A stretch of DNA of 64,000 nt from Mycobacterium sp. JS623 (GCF_000328565.1 NC_019966.1:2046001-2110000), one strand, 5' to 3'; positions 43,466 through 52,463 are shown, numbered from the stretch's first letter. Notes: generated by a model from the letters alone, not told the origin. Numbers and translations are program-made.

Positions 43466-44668
43466 GTGGATTTCTCACGGGTTGAGCTGTCAGACGACGA
43501 CCAGGCGTTCCTCGAAGAAGCGCGGGACTTCCTGCGTACCCATGTAACTGAGGACGTCATCCGCCGCGACCGCGAGACCGGCGACAACTTCAATGAAGGC
43601 GTGCACCTCGCGCTGGGTGCCGCCGGATATCTGGCGAAAGAGTGGAAGCCCGAAGCCGAAGGCGGCTTCAACCGTGTTCGCCGGCGGATCTGGGAACTGG
43701 AGAAGCGCCGCGCGCACGTGCCGTGGGTGACCTCGGGCACCACCGCGATGATCGCCCGGTCGGTGGAGAAGTTCGGCTCACCCGAGCTGAAGGCCGAGGT
43801 GATGCCGGGCGTGTTCAGCGGGCACATCCGGTTATGCCTCGGCTACACGGAACCCGAAGGTGGTTCCGACGTCGCGACCTGCAAGACCCGCGCGGTGCGG
43901 GAGGCGGATGGATCGAGCTGGTTGATTAATGGCTCCAAGATGTTCACCACCGGCGCGCACAACTGCCAGTACGTCTTCCTGATCACCAACACCGATCCCG
44001 ACGCCCCGAAACACAAGAGCCTCACCATGTTCCTGGTGCCGCTCGATTCGCCAGGCATCGAGATCCAGGGCATCCGCACTGTCGATGGCGACCGCACCAA
44101 CATCGTCTACTACAGCGACGTCCGGGTCGACGACAAATACCGGCTGGGCGACGTGAACGGCGGCTGGACCGTCGTGCGCGAACCTCTCAACGTTGAGCAC
44201 GGCGCGGTGGAGGTCGCGGCGGACGGTTTGCAGGATGTGTCGATCATGATGCATCAGGCCGGTTTCATGGCCGACGCTGTCGACAAGGCTGCGGCAAAGG
44301 TCGCCCAAGCGGATCCCAACGGGCGCAGGCTAGTTGACGATGGATCAGTGGCGTATCGCCTCGGCCGCAGTGTAGCCCGGATGGAGGCCGCGCTGAGCGC
44401 CACGACGATCTTCGGGCGAGTGGCGTTGGCGCAGACGATGCGTGACATCTCCCCGGATCTGATGGACCTCCTCGGCACGGCAGCGTCGCTGCCGGTCGGC
44501 ACGGACGGCGCGGCCGATGATGGCGCCGCGGAGTACGTCTACCGTTTCGCTCCGTTGGTCGGCATCTACGGCGGCACGCTGGAGGTGTTCCGCAACATGA
44601 TCGCCCAGTACGTGCTCGGACTGGGCAAGCCGGCTTACGCGCCGCCGGACCAGAAGAAGGCCTCCTAG
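43466..44668 (+). CDS. Acyl-CoA dehydrogenase, probable catalytic subunit
   Basis: 400-residue FadE-type dehydrogenase: GYTEPEGGSDVATC, NGSKMFTTGAHNCQYVFLIT, and the C-terminal GIYGGTLEVFRNMIAQ, with glutamate in the place of the base. GTG directly abuts the previous TAA, with GGAAAGGG as ribosome site. Last gene of the operon behind operator D. It presumably pairs with the preceding subunit to desaturate a CoA ester made by the FadD19-like ligase. Confidence 0.9.
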   Translation: MDFSRVELSDDDQAFLEEARDFLRTHVTEDVIRRDRETGDNFNEGVHLALGAAGYLAKEWKPEAEGGFNRVRRRIWELEKRRAHVPWVTSGTTAMIARSVEKFGSPELKAEVMPGVFSGHIRLCLGYTEPEGGSDVATCKTRAVREADGSSWLINGSKMFTTGAHNCQYVFLITNTDPDAPKHKSLTMFLVPLDSPGIEIQGIRTVDGDRTNIVYYSDVRVDDKYRLGDVNGGWTVVREPLNVEHGAVEVAADGLQDVSIMMHQAGFMADAVDKAAAKVAQADPNGRRLVDDGSVAYRLGRSVARMEAALSATTIFGRVALAQTMRDISPDLMDLLGTAASLPVGTDGAADDGAAEYVYRFAPLVGIYGGTLEVFRNMIAQYVLGLGKPAYAPPDQKKAS

Positions 44669-44706
44669 CGCTCGGCGCTCGAAGGCGGCCATGCGGGCGG
44701 GTTGGC

Positions 44707-44712
44707 TACGAT
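44707..44712 (+). promoter_or_regulatory. -10 element of the methyltransferase gene
   Basis: TACGAT (TANNNT form) followed by seven bases and the ATG at 44720, so a leaderless transcript is likely. This supports 44720 over the in-frame ATG at 44711, which would overlap the element. Confidence 0.45.
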
Positions 44713-44719
44713 GTCGCCC

Positions 44720-45361
44720 ATGCGTGACACCTGGCTGTCCGAAACCCGCTCCTCGTACGACACCGACGCCTCCGGATACGCCGAAAAGGTACGTGGGCTG
44801 CTTGGCGACAAGCCTTACCTGCGCGCAAGTCTGGCGTTGTTCGCAGAGTTGGTGCGCGACGTCGGAGGTGGGCCAGTCGCCGATGTCGGCTGCGGGCCGG
44901 GGTACGTCACGCGCTACCTCCATGACGCCGGAGTGGACGCATTCGGCATCGACCTTTCACCCGAGATGATCACAATCGCGCGGCAGGATCACCCCGACCT
45001 ACGCTTCGAGGTCGGGACGATGACCGACCTCGCCCTCGCGGACAACTCCGTTGCCGGCGTCGTCGCGTTCTGGTCTGTGATCCACGTGCCCGACGACGCC
45101 GTGCCCGGTGTGTTCGAGCAGTTCTGCCGAGTGTTGCGTCCTCGGTGTCCGTTACTGGTCGGGTTTCATGTCGGTGACGAAACAAAACACACGTCAGACG
45201 GCTACACGGGACGCTCGATCAATGTCGACAGTTACCACCGGCCGCCGAGCAGAGTCGCGGGCTGGCTTCGTGACGTGGGCTTCACGATCGAGGCTGAACT
45301 GGTTCTGAGGCCAGACGAAGACGTCCCAGGAGCCGTCATCTTTGCGCGCAGCCCCGGCTGA
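44720..45361 (+). CDS. Class I SAM-dependent methyltransferase
   Basis: 213-residue methyltransferase. SAM motif I VADVGCGPGYVTRYL, acidic loop FGIDLSPEMI, motif IV VVAFWSVIHVPDDAV, motif VI LRPRCPLLVGFHVG. The substrate is unknown; small soluble enzymes of this type methylate small molecules. Start chosen from the leaderless promoter. No regulon operator precedes it, so it is probably not part of the catabolic regulon although it sits between two of its operons. Confidence 0.85.
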   Translation: MRDTWLSETRSSYDTDASGYAEKVRGLLGDKPYLRASLALFAELVRDVGGGPVADVGCGPGYVTRYLHDAGVDAFGIDLSPEMITIARQDHPDLRFEVGTMTDLALADNSVAGVVAFWSVIHVPDDAVPGVFEQFCRVLRPRCPLLVGFHVGDETKHTSDGYTGRSINVDSYHRPPSRVAGWLRDVGFTIEAELVLRPDEDVPGAVIFARSPG

Positions 45362-45374
45362 CCGATCGGGTGTT

Positions 45375-45548
45375 TCAGTGTCCTGACCACGCGCTGGCCG
45401 AAGCCGCCGCCTTGACGGCGTTCGGGTCCGGGTTGGCGAATTGAACTGCACGCGAATATTTCTCGGGCAGGTATTTCGTCAGCGCGTCGGCTGTCTCGTA
45501 CATGTGCTGGTCGGCGTCGAAGATCGGCGCCCCGGTGTGTTGAGTCAT
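45375..45548 (-). pseudogene. N-terminal stump of an amidohydrolase
   Basis: The first ~40 residues (PIFDADQHMYETADALTKYL, then PEKYSRAVQF) are the start of a COG2159 amidohydrolase with its DxxxH metal motif; then it jumps to an alanine-rich tail and stops at 57 codons, where intact relatives have ~400. The ATG at 45548 overlaps the thiolase-like stop, so an intact gene was once third in this operon. I read it as an internal deletion. Confidence 0.65.
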
Positions 45549-46690
45549 AGCGTCACGACCGTCGCCGCGGCGGTGCCAGGTGCGCCGTACAACTGTGCGA
45601 ACCCGACCTTGGGCTCGCCGGGCACCTGGCGGTCGCCTGCTTCGCCGCGCAGCTGGCGCACCAGCTCGTGGATCTGGCGCAGGCCCGAGGCGCCGATCGG
45701 CTCGCCGTTGGCGATCAGCCCGCCGTCGGTGTTGATCGGCATGGCGCCATGGATTTCGGTGGCCCCGTCGGCCAGCAGCTTCTCCTGCTCGCCGTCGGCG
45801 CAGAAGCCGCACTCAGCCATGTGAATGATCTCAGCCCCGGCGTCGGTGTCCTGCAACTGGATCACGTCGATGTCTTCCGGTGCGAGACCGGACTTTTCGA
45901 ATGCCGCCTTGGCCGCATGCACAGTCGGCGCCACGTCTTCGGTAACCGGTGCGAACGTCGTGTTCACCTCGTAGGCGCCGTAGCGTCGGGTGCGGACCTC
46001 GACGGCGCGCAGGTACACCGGTTTGGAGGTGTAGCGGTGTGCGATGTCGGCGCGGCACATGACGACTGCCGCAGCGCCTTCGTCGGGTGCGCAGAACATG
46101 TACTGCGTGAGCGGGTAGTTCAGCATCGGCGAGTTGAGGATCTCGTCCTCGGATATCGGTTTGCGCCGGAACGCATTTGGGTTCAGTGCCCCGTTGCGGA
46201 AGTTCTTGGCTGCGACCTTGGCGAGAGTCTCCTGCGAGATGCCGTGGTCGTGCAGGTAGCGGTTGGCCTTCATGCCGAAGAACTGGGTGGTGAGGTACTG
46301 CCCGTTCTCGGCGTACCAGCTGGGCACGCCGACCAGCGCGGGGTCTTCGGTGAAGGCGCCGCGGGGATGCTTGTCGAGGCCGACAGCGATGCCGATGTCA
46401 TAGTCGCCCAGCCGGATTCCGTCGGCGCATGCCTTGGCTGCGCTGGCCGCGGTGGCGCACGCGTTGAACACGTTGATGAATGGGATGCCGGTCAGGCCAA
46501 CCATGCCGACGATCGCGTCGGGGTTGGCCACCGTCCAGCTGCCGCCGGTGGCGAACTGAACGTCACTCCACTGCACACCGGCGTCCGCCAGGGCGGAAAA
46601 GATCGCGTCGACGCCCATCTCCATCGCGGACTTGCCTTCGAAGCGTCCGAACGGGTGCAGGCCCACGCCGATGATGGCCACGTCGTTCAT
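45545..46690 (-). CDS. Thiolase-like lipid-transfer/retro-aldolase protein
   Basis: 381-residue thiolase-fold protein of the SCP-x/Ltp group. The usual nucleophile position is kept (FNACATAAS), but the catalytic GHP motif reads GEPIGASG (His to Glu) and the second cysteine region reads GAPGTAAATV with no Cys. That pattern, plus a DUF35 partner coupled just upstream, resembles the Ltp2-ChsH2 type, which is a retro-aldolase shortening steroid side chains, not a thiolase. Start ATG at 46690 overlaps the DUF35 stop. Confidence 0.88.
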   Translation of the reverse strand: MNDVAIIGVGLHPFGRFEGKSAMEMGVDAIFSALADAGVQWSDVQFATGGSWTVANPDAIVGMVGLTGIPFINVFNACATAASAAKACADGIRLGDYDIGIAVGLDKHPRGAFTEDPALVGVPSWYAENGQYLTTQFFGMKANRYLHDHGISQETLAKVAAKNFRNGALNPNAFRRKPISEDEILNSPMLNYPLTQYMFCAPDEGAAAVVMCRADIAHRYTSKPVYLRAVEVRTRRYGAYEVNTTFAPVTEDVAPTVHAAKAAFEKSGLAPEDIDVIQLQDTDAGAEIIHMAECGFCADGEQEKLLADGATEIHGAMPINTDGGLIANGEPIGASGLRQIHELVRQLRGEAGDRQVPGEPKVGFAQLYGAPGTAAATVVTL

Positions 46691-47118
46691 TTGGGCGGAT
46701 CCTCTCTAGACGGGCGTGAACGCGAGCGTGACGAGCTCGTCCCCGTCGCATCGGTGGTGAACGGAATCACGGTCAGCTCGACCGGCATGCCGAACTCGAG
46801 CTTGGCCGGGTCGTTTTCGGTCAGGCGACCCTCGACGCGGATGACGTCGCCGAGCTCAACGAGCCCGACGCCGAACGGGGTGAAGTCCTTGCCCGTCGGC
46901 CCCTTGTAGGGCGGCCCTGGCGGGAAGCCTTGCGTCGTCCAGGCGACGAGGGTGCCGCGACGGGGGAGCAGCACTTGAGACATCTCGCCGGCGCTGCATT
47001 TGGGGCAGCGCTGCTGGACCGGGAACGCGGTGGCGCCGCAGCTGCCGCAGGTGCTTCCGATGAGTTGCGGGTCGTCGTCGGGCCAGGTCGATATCTCCGG
47101 CGCCAGGGCCTTCGGCAT
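46687..47118 (-). CDS. Zn-ribbon/OB-fold DUF35 protein
   Basis: 143-residue protein: N-terminal zinc ribbon with two CxxC pairs (STCGSCGA and QRCPKCSA), then an OB-fold (GTLVAWTTQGFPPGPPYKGP). These proteins bind a thiolase-like partner and help hold the acyl-CoA. The partner is the next gene, overlapping by ATGA. ATG at 47118 has GGGAGG upstream. First gene behind operator E. Confidence 0.9.
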   Translation of the reverse strand: MPKALAPEISTWPDDDPQLIGSTCGSCGATAFPVQQRCPKCSAGEMSQVLLPRRGTLVAWTTQGFPPGPPYKGPTGKDFTPFGVGLVELGDVIRVEGRLTENDPAKLEFGMPVELTVIPFTTDATGTSSSRSRSRPSREDPPK

Positions 47119-47155
47119 GCGACGATCCTCCCTCGTGAGCGGCCCAAGGGGCGGT

Positions 47156-47174
47156 AACGGTAAAGCTTACAGTA
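47156..47174 (-). promoter_or_regulatory. Regulon operator E
   Basis: AACGGTAA-AGC-TTACAGTA; 14 of 16 arm positions fit, the right arm perfectly. It lies 37 nt before the DUF35 start at 47118. Confidence 0.72.
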
Positions 47175-47205
47175 TCGTCGGCTGTTCCAAGCTACTGGAT
47201 CGCTT

Positions 47206-47583
47206 TCAGGAACGCGGGTCGATGAGGTCTCGCAGGCGTTCCGCCGGATAGACGGATGCGCCTGCCGCCTGAACACGTTCGGACAGTGCACGATCCGACG
47301 TTGCGACGCGGATGCGCTCGGGATGGTGGTCGGCTCGCAGGATCCTCACGATTTCATCGTCGGCCGAGTTCGCGGCCGGCTCGGGTGCGTGCGCCACGGT
47401 GATCACCGACGAATCGATCGGTGGCGATGGCGGCTGCTCGAATACCACGGTCACGTCGGCGCCCTCGGTCGTCGCCCACTGCTCCAGTCGGTGGACCAGT
47501 GCCGTCATCGCATGGTTGCGGTCACGCCACCAGCCGTCGGGGCGAGACCCGATCACGTTCATGCCGTCGACGATCCAGCGCAC
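47206..47583 (-). CDS. NYN-domain (YacP-like) protein, possible ribonuclease
   Basis: 125-residue PIN-like NYN domain: start RWIVDGMNVIGSRPDGWW with the metal-binding aspartate, VTVVFEQPP, SADDEIVRIL and VATSDRALSERV, the usual acidic positions. YacP-type proteins cut structured RNA. GTG at 47583 lies six bases after TAGCGT, a leaderless start. It is unrelated to the catabolic genes around it and no regulon operator faces it. Confidence 0.85.
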   Translation of the reverse strand: MRWIVDGMNVIGSRPDGWWRDRNHAMTALVHRLEQWATTEGADVTVVFEQPPSPPIDSSVITVAHAPEPAANSADDEIVRILRADHHPERIRVATSDRALSERVQAAGASVYPAERLRDLIDPRS

Positions 47584-47589
47584 TCAACC

Positions 47590-47601
47590 ACGCTATAGCG
47601 T
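47590..47601. promoter_or_regulatory. Palindrome over the NYN gene -10
   Basis: ACGCTATAGCGT, perfect 12-bp palindrome that includes the minus-strand -10 TAGCGT (47590-47595). It could be an operator, or symmetry by chance around the promoter. Between 47602 and 47700 nothing else is seen. Confidence 0.35.
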
Positions 47602-47700
47602 TGTCGGGCTATTTTGCGGCACGCTCGCCGGCCCGCGAAGGTGCGCGGAATGTACGCAATTTGCGGCGTGTTGCGGAGCAGACACGCACACTCGGCGTAG

Positions 47701-48927
47701 TTAGGCGATGGCGCCGGAGTCCTTGAGTTCCTCGATCCGGTCCCAGTCCATGCCGAGTTCCATCAACACCAACTCGGTGTGCTCCGACGCCTGCGGCGCG
47801 CGCGTGGTCTCCAGCGGCTCGTGGTTGAACTGCACCGGCCCGCGAACGACCTTGAACGGCTCGCCGCCGTCGCTCGCCTCGACTTCGACGATCATGTCGT
47901 TGGCGATCGCCTGCTCGTCGGTCGTGAGGTCGATGAAGCTCTGGAACGGCGCCCACTGACCCTTCATCGTCTTGAGTTGTTGACGCCAGTACTCGAACGG
48001 CTGGCTGCGGATCTGCTCTCTGATGAGTTCGACTGCCGCCGCGGCATTTTCGATCAGCGGAAGCACATCGGAGAAACGCGGATCATCGGCCAGCTTCGGA
48101 AGACCCAGGTGTTCGAACGCGTCGCGAATGTAGCCAGTCGGGCTCACGATGCACAGATTGATGGTGCCGCCATCCGACGTCAGGTAGTTGGCCATGAACG
48201 GGTTCACGGACGGACCAGTGGCATCCGGCATGGCCGAACGCATCGTCTCACCGGTTGCCATGCCCTGGGTGACGCTCGCCCCGCCTGCCCACCACGCCGT
48301 GCTCAGCAGCGAGACGTCGAGCTCGACCGCCTCCCCGGTGCGCTCCCGATGAAACAGCGCCGCGGAGATGCCGCCCGCGATGTTCATCCCGCCGATCGAA
48401 TCGCCGAACGCTGGAATGCCTTGCGACAGCGCACCGCCCAGCTTCTCCGGCGTCAGCGCATGGCCAACGCCGCTACGCGTCCAGAAGGCGGTGCCGTCGA
48501 AGCCACCGGTGTCCCGTTCGGGGCCCTTGTCGCCGTAGGCGCTGCCACGCGCGTAGATGATGTTCGGGTTCACTGCGCGAATGTGCTCGATGTCGAACTT
48601 GTTCTTCTGCCGCTGCGCGGGCATGTAGTTCGTCAGGAACACGTCGGCGGTATTTGCGATCTCGTAGAGCACCTCCTGCCCCCCCGGCGTCGACACGTCG
48701 ATGCCGACGCTGCGCTTACCGCGATTCGGATGCTCCATCAGCGGGTGCCGGTTCGGGTCGAGTTGGAAGCCGCCCATATTGATGAAGCCGCGCTGGGTGT
48801 CGCCGCGCACCGGGTGCTCCACCTTGATGACGTCCGCGCCCCAGTCGGCGAGGATCGCCCCGGCCGCAGGAACGAACGTGAACTGTGCGACTTCGAGGAC
48901 CCGGACGCCCTCCATCACCTTGATCAA
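47701..48927 (-). CDS. CaiB/BaiF-type CoA-transferase
   Basis: Class III CoA-transferase of 408 residues that moves CoA between acids through an aspartyl anhydride. The nucleophile is probably the aspartate in PAFGDSIGGMNIAGG; other hallmarks are VLEVAQFTFVPAAGAILADWGADVIKVEHP and GGFDGTAFWTRSG. It would activate a substrate acid without ATP or recycle CoA within the pathway. TTG at 48927 with AGAGG upstream; ATG at 48915 is the alternative. Behind operator F, divergent from the aldehyde dehydrogenase. Confidence 0.9.
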   Translation of the reverse strand: MIKVMEGVRVLEVAQFTFVPAAGAILADWGADVIKVEHPVRGDTQRGFINMGGFQLDPNRHPLMEHPNRGKRSVGIDVSTPGGQEVLYEIANTADVFLTNYMPAQRQKNKFDIEHIRAVNPNIIYARGSAYGDKGPERDTGGFDGTAFWTRSGVGHALTPEKLGGALSQGIPAFGDSIGGMNIAGGISAALFHRERTGEAVELDVSLLSTAWWAGGASVTQGMATGETMRSAMPDATGPSVNPFMANYLTSDGGTINLCIVSPTGYIRDAFEHLGLPKLADDPRFSDVLPLIENAAAAVELIREQIRSQPFEYWRQQLKTMKGQWAPFQSFIDLTTDEQAIANDMIVEVEASDGGEPFKVVRGPVQFNHEPLETTRAPQASEHTELVLMELGMDWDRIEELKDSGAIA

Positions 48928-48957
48928 GTCAGGCCTCTCTACGCAGTTGAATAATCC

Positions 48958-48976
48958 TACTGTAATGTTTACAGTT
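48958..48976. promoter_or_regulatory. Regulon operator F
   Basis: TACTGTAA-TGT-TTACAGTT; 15 of 16 arm positions fit. It lies 30 nt before the CoA-transferase and 37 nt before the aldehyde dehydrogenase, so one site can repress both directions. Confidence 0.8.
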
Positions 48977-49013
48977 GATCGTCCCGCAGAGTCCGATTGT
49001 ACGAGGTAGCAGG

Positions 49014-50567
49014 GTGAGCTCCACCGAGAATCGAGTAGAACGGACCGAGACCAGCGTCGATCTGGGCAGGCGGGTGGCCGACCGTGCCGAAGCCCGGATG
49101 CTGATCGACGGCGAGCTCACGCACGCCGCCACCGGCGAAGAATTCGACAACCTCAGCCCGGCCACCGGACAGGTGCTGGGAAAGACCTCCGCCGCCCAAC
49201 CGCACGACATGGACCGTGCCATCGCGGCCGCGCGCCGCGCCTTCGACGAGTCCGACTGGTCGACCAACCGCGCGCTGCGCAAGCGCTGCCTGCAGCAGCT
49301 TCAGGAGGCGATCGAGGCGGACAAGGAAGACCTGCGCGAGGAACTCGTCGCCGAGGTCGGCTGTCCCGTCATGATCACCGAGTCCGCTCAACTGGATTGG
49401 CCGGTTGCGGAAGCACTGCGCTATCCCGTCCGGCTGATCGACGAGTTCGAATGGGAGCGCACGCTCAAGGGCGGCGGACTGTTCGGCGAGCGGAACGTGC
49501 GCACCGTCGTCAAGGAGCCGGTCGGCGTCGTTGCCGCGATCACGCCGTCGAATTTCCCGATCGAGGTCATTCTCAACAAGCTCGGTCCGGCGCTGGCCGC
49601 CGGCAATACCGTTGTGCTCAAACCGGATCCGAACACACCGTGGAACGCCACCCGGCTCGGCCGGCTGATCGCCGAGCACACGGACATTCCTGCGGGTGTG
49701 GTGAACGTCGTGCCCACCCCCTCCAACAACGTGGCCGGCTTGCTGGGCACCGACCCGCGGGTCGACATGATCTCGTTCACCGGTTCCACGTCGGTCGGCA
49801 AGCTGCTGATGCGCCAGGGCGCCGACACCATGAAGCGCATGTTCCTGGAACTCGGCGGGAAGTCGGTGTCGATCGTGCTCGACGATGCGAACCCCGCTGC
49901 GATCCTCGGCGCCGCAATCGGGGTGTGCGTGCATGCGGGGCAGGCATGCGCGGCGACCACCAGGATGCTGGTCCACCGGTCGCTGTACGACGAAGCGGTC
50001 GCCACCATCACCACTGCCTACGCGGCGGTGCCGGCCGGCGACCCCGTGCGGCCGGAAACCCTTGTCGGACCGGTGATCAGCGCCGCCCAGAGGGACCGCG
50101 TGCTGTCCGCGATAGACCGGGCGTGCCGCGACGGCGCCGAGATATCCGTGGGCGGCGGCGAGGTCGCCAACCTGCCCGAGCACCTCCGTGGTGGCCACTA
50201 CGTGGCGCCCACCGTGATCGTCGGGGTCGACAACAGCGCCGCGATCGCCCAGGAAGAGGTCTTCGGCCCGGTGCTCATCGTGATGCCGTTCGATGACGAC
50301 GACGAGGCGGTGCGCATCGCCAATCGCAGCGCGTACGGCCTTGCGGGTGCGGTCATGTCGCGGTCGATTGAGCGCGGCATGAACATCGCGCGCCGCATCC
50401 GCACCGGCTCGTTCGGCGTCAACGGCGGCATGTTCTACGGCGCCGACGCACCGTTCGGCGGCTACAAGAACAGCGGTGTCGGCAGGCAATGCGGCATCGA
50501 AGGCTTCCAGCAGTATCTCGAGACCAAGACCATCGGCTGCCGAGTGCCCCGACAGAAAGAGAGCTAG
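49014..50567 (+). CDS. Aldehyde dehydrogenase
   Basis: NAD(P)-dependent aldehyde dehydrogenase of 517 residues. Catalytic cysteine in HAGQACAATTRM, glutamate in FLELGGKSVSIV, Rossmann ITFTGSTSVG-type loop (ISFTGSTSVGKLL), and the EEVFGPVLIVMPF hinge. Oxidises a pathway aldehyde to the acid, which the ligases can then activate. GTG at 49014. Its 3' end overlaps the convergent frameshifted TetR by 4 bp. Confidence 0.92.
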   Translation: MSSTENRVERTETSVDLGRRVADRAEARMLIDGELTHAATGEEFDNLSPATGQVLGKTSAAQPHDMDRAIAAARRAFDESDWSTNRALRKRCLQQLQEAIEADKEDLREELVAEVGCPVMITESAQLDWPVAEALRYPVRLIDEFEWERTLKGGGLFGERNVRTVVKEPVGVVAAITPSNFPIEVILNKLGPALAAGNTVVLKPDPNTPWNATRLGRLIAEHTDIPAGVVNVVPTPSNNVAGLLGTDPRVDMISFTGSTSVGKLLMRQGADTMKRMFLELGGKSVSIVLDDANPAAILGAAIGVCVHAGQACAATTRMLVHRSLYDEAVATITTAYAAVPAGDPVRPETLVGPVISAAQRDRVLSAIDRACRDGAEISVGGGEVANLPEHLRGGHYVAPTVIVGVDNSAAIAQEEVFGPVLIVMPFDDDDEAVRIANRSAYGLAGAVMSRSIERGMNIARRIRTGSFGVNGGMFYGADAPFGGYKNSGVGRQCGIEGFQQYLETKTIGCRVPRQKES

Positions 50568-51179
50568 GCCGATTCGGTCAGCTCCTGCGCGTGGTCGAGG
50601 ATGTAGTCGAAGTCAACGTCGTCGGCGAACCCAATGTACCGGCTGCCGTCGCTTCGCTGAGCGGGGAAGCCCTCGGTCTTCTGCTGCAGGCGTTGCAGCA
50701 CAACCGATCCCCGCGAATGCATCGAGATCGCGCCGTAGGTTTCGACGGCGTGATCGGGCGTCAGCCCAGCCTCGACCAGGGCCGCGATTGGTCGTTCGAT
50801 TTCGTGCAGGGCACCGTGCAGCGCATGCACGCCGTAATGCCCGCGGATTAGGACAAGGTCGCACAAAACCGGGTCACCAAGAAACTGCCTGCGCATCGTC
50901 TGCGCGTGATTGCGCAGCGACTCACGCCAATTCGAGGCATCGATGTCGGGCACCGAAAACTCGTATTGCGCGAGCGCCCGGTCCGTCATCGCGTCGAGGA
51001 GCTCGTCCTTCTTGCGGAAGTACCAGTAGATGCTTGTCACCCCGACATCAAGGTGTTGTGCAAGAAGTGGCATGCTCAAGTTTGTCGATTGAGACGTCCG
51101 CCGCGACCTCGAAAGCGCCGTTGATGATCTCGTCGACGGAGATCGATCCGCGTTCCCTTCGCCGGCGCCGTTGGGCCAT
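50564..51179 (-). pseudogene. TetR regulator broken by a +1 frameshift
   Basis: Paralogue of the TetR at 34254. From the ATG at 51179 it reads RERGSISVDEIINGAFEVAA up to SIDKL, then an extra G (about 51077) shifts the frame; in the next frame the protein continues SMPLLAQHLDVGVTSIYWYF to a normal end. Without that base the two parts align with the intact paralogue without a gap. As read, the product would lack half the HTH and not bind DNA. An internal start (51079) would make only the rest. Confidence 0.8.
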
Positions 51180-51182
51180 CGG

Positions 51183-52391
51183 TCAGGCCACGGCGTCGAA
51201 CGTCACCGGGATCGCGGTGGGTGAACGGAACGGTTGGCCGAAGATGTGGGGGTCGTCGTCGGTGACCAGTTGGATGTTGGTCAGCCGGGTCAGCAGGGTT
51301 TCGACCGCGACCCGTGTCTCCATTCTTGCCAGGTGCAGCCCCATGCAGGTGTGCTCACCGGCGGCGAATGACAGGTGCGGTACGCGCTTACGGAAGATGT
51401 CGAATTCTTCCGAACGCTCCCAGCGTTTTTCGTCTCGATTGGCCGAGCCGATGCAGACGTCGACGACCGCGCCCGCGGGCAACTCGACGCCTTCGATTTC
51501 GGTGGCCTCGGACGCGTATCGCTGCACCGTCGTCAGCGGTGTTTCGACGCGCAGGCCTTCCTCGATCGCGGGCGCGATGAGCTCGTGGTCCTCCTGCACC
51601 GCACGGAACTGATCGGGGTGGCTGAGCAACAGGTAGAGAAGGTTCCCTGACGACCGGTAGGTGGTCTCCAGCCCGGCGGGCAGCAAGAGCCGCAGGAACG
51701 AGTAGATCGCCTCGTCGGACAGCTTCTCGCCGTCGATCTCCGCAGTGACGAGGTCACCGATGATGTCCTCGGTCGGCTTGGATCTGCGCTGCTCGATCTG
51801 TTGCAGGAAGTAGTCTTTCAGCTCAGCGGACGCTTCGAAGGCACGCTTGTACCTGACGGTGTAGCTGATCAATTCGACGGCCCGCTTTCGGAACCATGCG
51901 AGGTCATCTTCGGGCAGCCCGAGCAGTTTCGAGATGACGCGCGTCGGAAACTCGAACGTGAAGTCTTCGACCAGATCGGCCTCGCCGGCCTCGATGAACT
52001 CGTCGATCAGCATGTTGACGACGGGCCGAACGATCTCCGGCTCCCACCGCAGCAATGAGCGCGACTTGAACGCTGCAGACACCAGATTGCGGTGTTCCCA
52101 ATGTTTTTTGCCCTCCATCGCGAGGATGGTCGGGCCGATGAACAACCCGATGGTGCTGTCGTAGATGTGCGAATTGAACACCTTGCCGTCGCGGAACACG
52201 CGGTTGACGGCGTCGAACGACACCGCCGCGTAGAGGTGGTCGGGCATCATCGATTCAGGTGTCTTGGACCAATCCATGACGCTGCCCTCGAAGACGCCGG
52301 CTTCGCGCCGTTTCTGGGCGAAGAGCGGATACGGGTCACGAAGGAGGTCGAACGTGTCGTCGGCCGTGACGTCCCGCACTGGGCTTTCCAC
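51183..52391 (-). CDS. Cytochrome P450
   Basis: Soluble bacterial P450, 402 residues. Helix I LLLPAGLETTYRSS (acid is Glu, as AGxET), ExxR in EEGLRVETPL, and haem loop LSFAAGEHTCMGLHLAR with the cysteine ligand. Single gene behind operator G, so part of the regulon and probably the initial hydroxylase. It needs a ferredoxin and reductase; none is seen in the window. GTG at 52391. The family number cannot be given from sequence alone. Confidence 0.92.
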   Translation of the reverse strand: MESPVRDVTADDTFDLLRDPYPLFAQKRREAGVFEGSVMDWSKTPESMMPDHLYAAVSFDAVNRVFRDGKVFNSHIYDSTIGLFIGPTILAMEGKKHWEHRNLVSAAFKSRSLLRWEPEIVRPVVNMLIDEFIEAGEADLVEDFTFEFPTRVISKLLGLPEDDLAWFRKRAVELISYTVRYKRAFEASAELKDYFLQQIEQRRSKPTEDIIGDLVTAEIDGEKLSDEAIYSFLRLLLPAGLETTYRSSGNLLYLLLSHPDQFRAVQEDHELIAPAIEEGLRVETPLTTVQRYASEATEIEGVELPAGAVVDVCIGSANRDEKRWERSEEFDIFRKRVPHLSFAAGEHTCMGLHLARMETRVAVETLLTRLTNIQLVTDDDPHIFGQPFRSPTAIPVTFDAVA

Positions 52392-52436
52392 CGCTGATCT
52401 CCACCATCGTCGATCGGACAGGCATCCTGCTATCGG

Positions 52437-52455
52437 TACTGTAAAGCTTACAGTA
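52437..52455 (-). promoter_or_regulatory. Regulon operator G (perfect copy)
   Basis: TACTGTAA-AGC-TTACAGTA, perfect eight-base arms; the best copy in the window. It lies 45 nt before the P450 start at 52391 and just after the SDR stop. Confidence 0.85.
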
Positions 52456-52463
52456 TAGTGGAT

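Noticed and set aside
45668..46909. 413-codon open frame across the thiolase-like and DUF35 genes
   Set aside because: It spans two coupled real genes on the other strand and shows no motif.
48969..50489. 506-codon open frame antisense to the aldehyde dehydrogenase
   Set aside because: It mirrors a gene with every catalytic motif and has no domain of its own.
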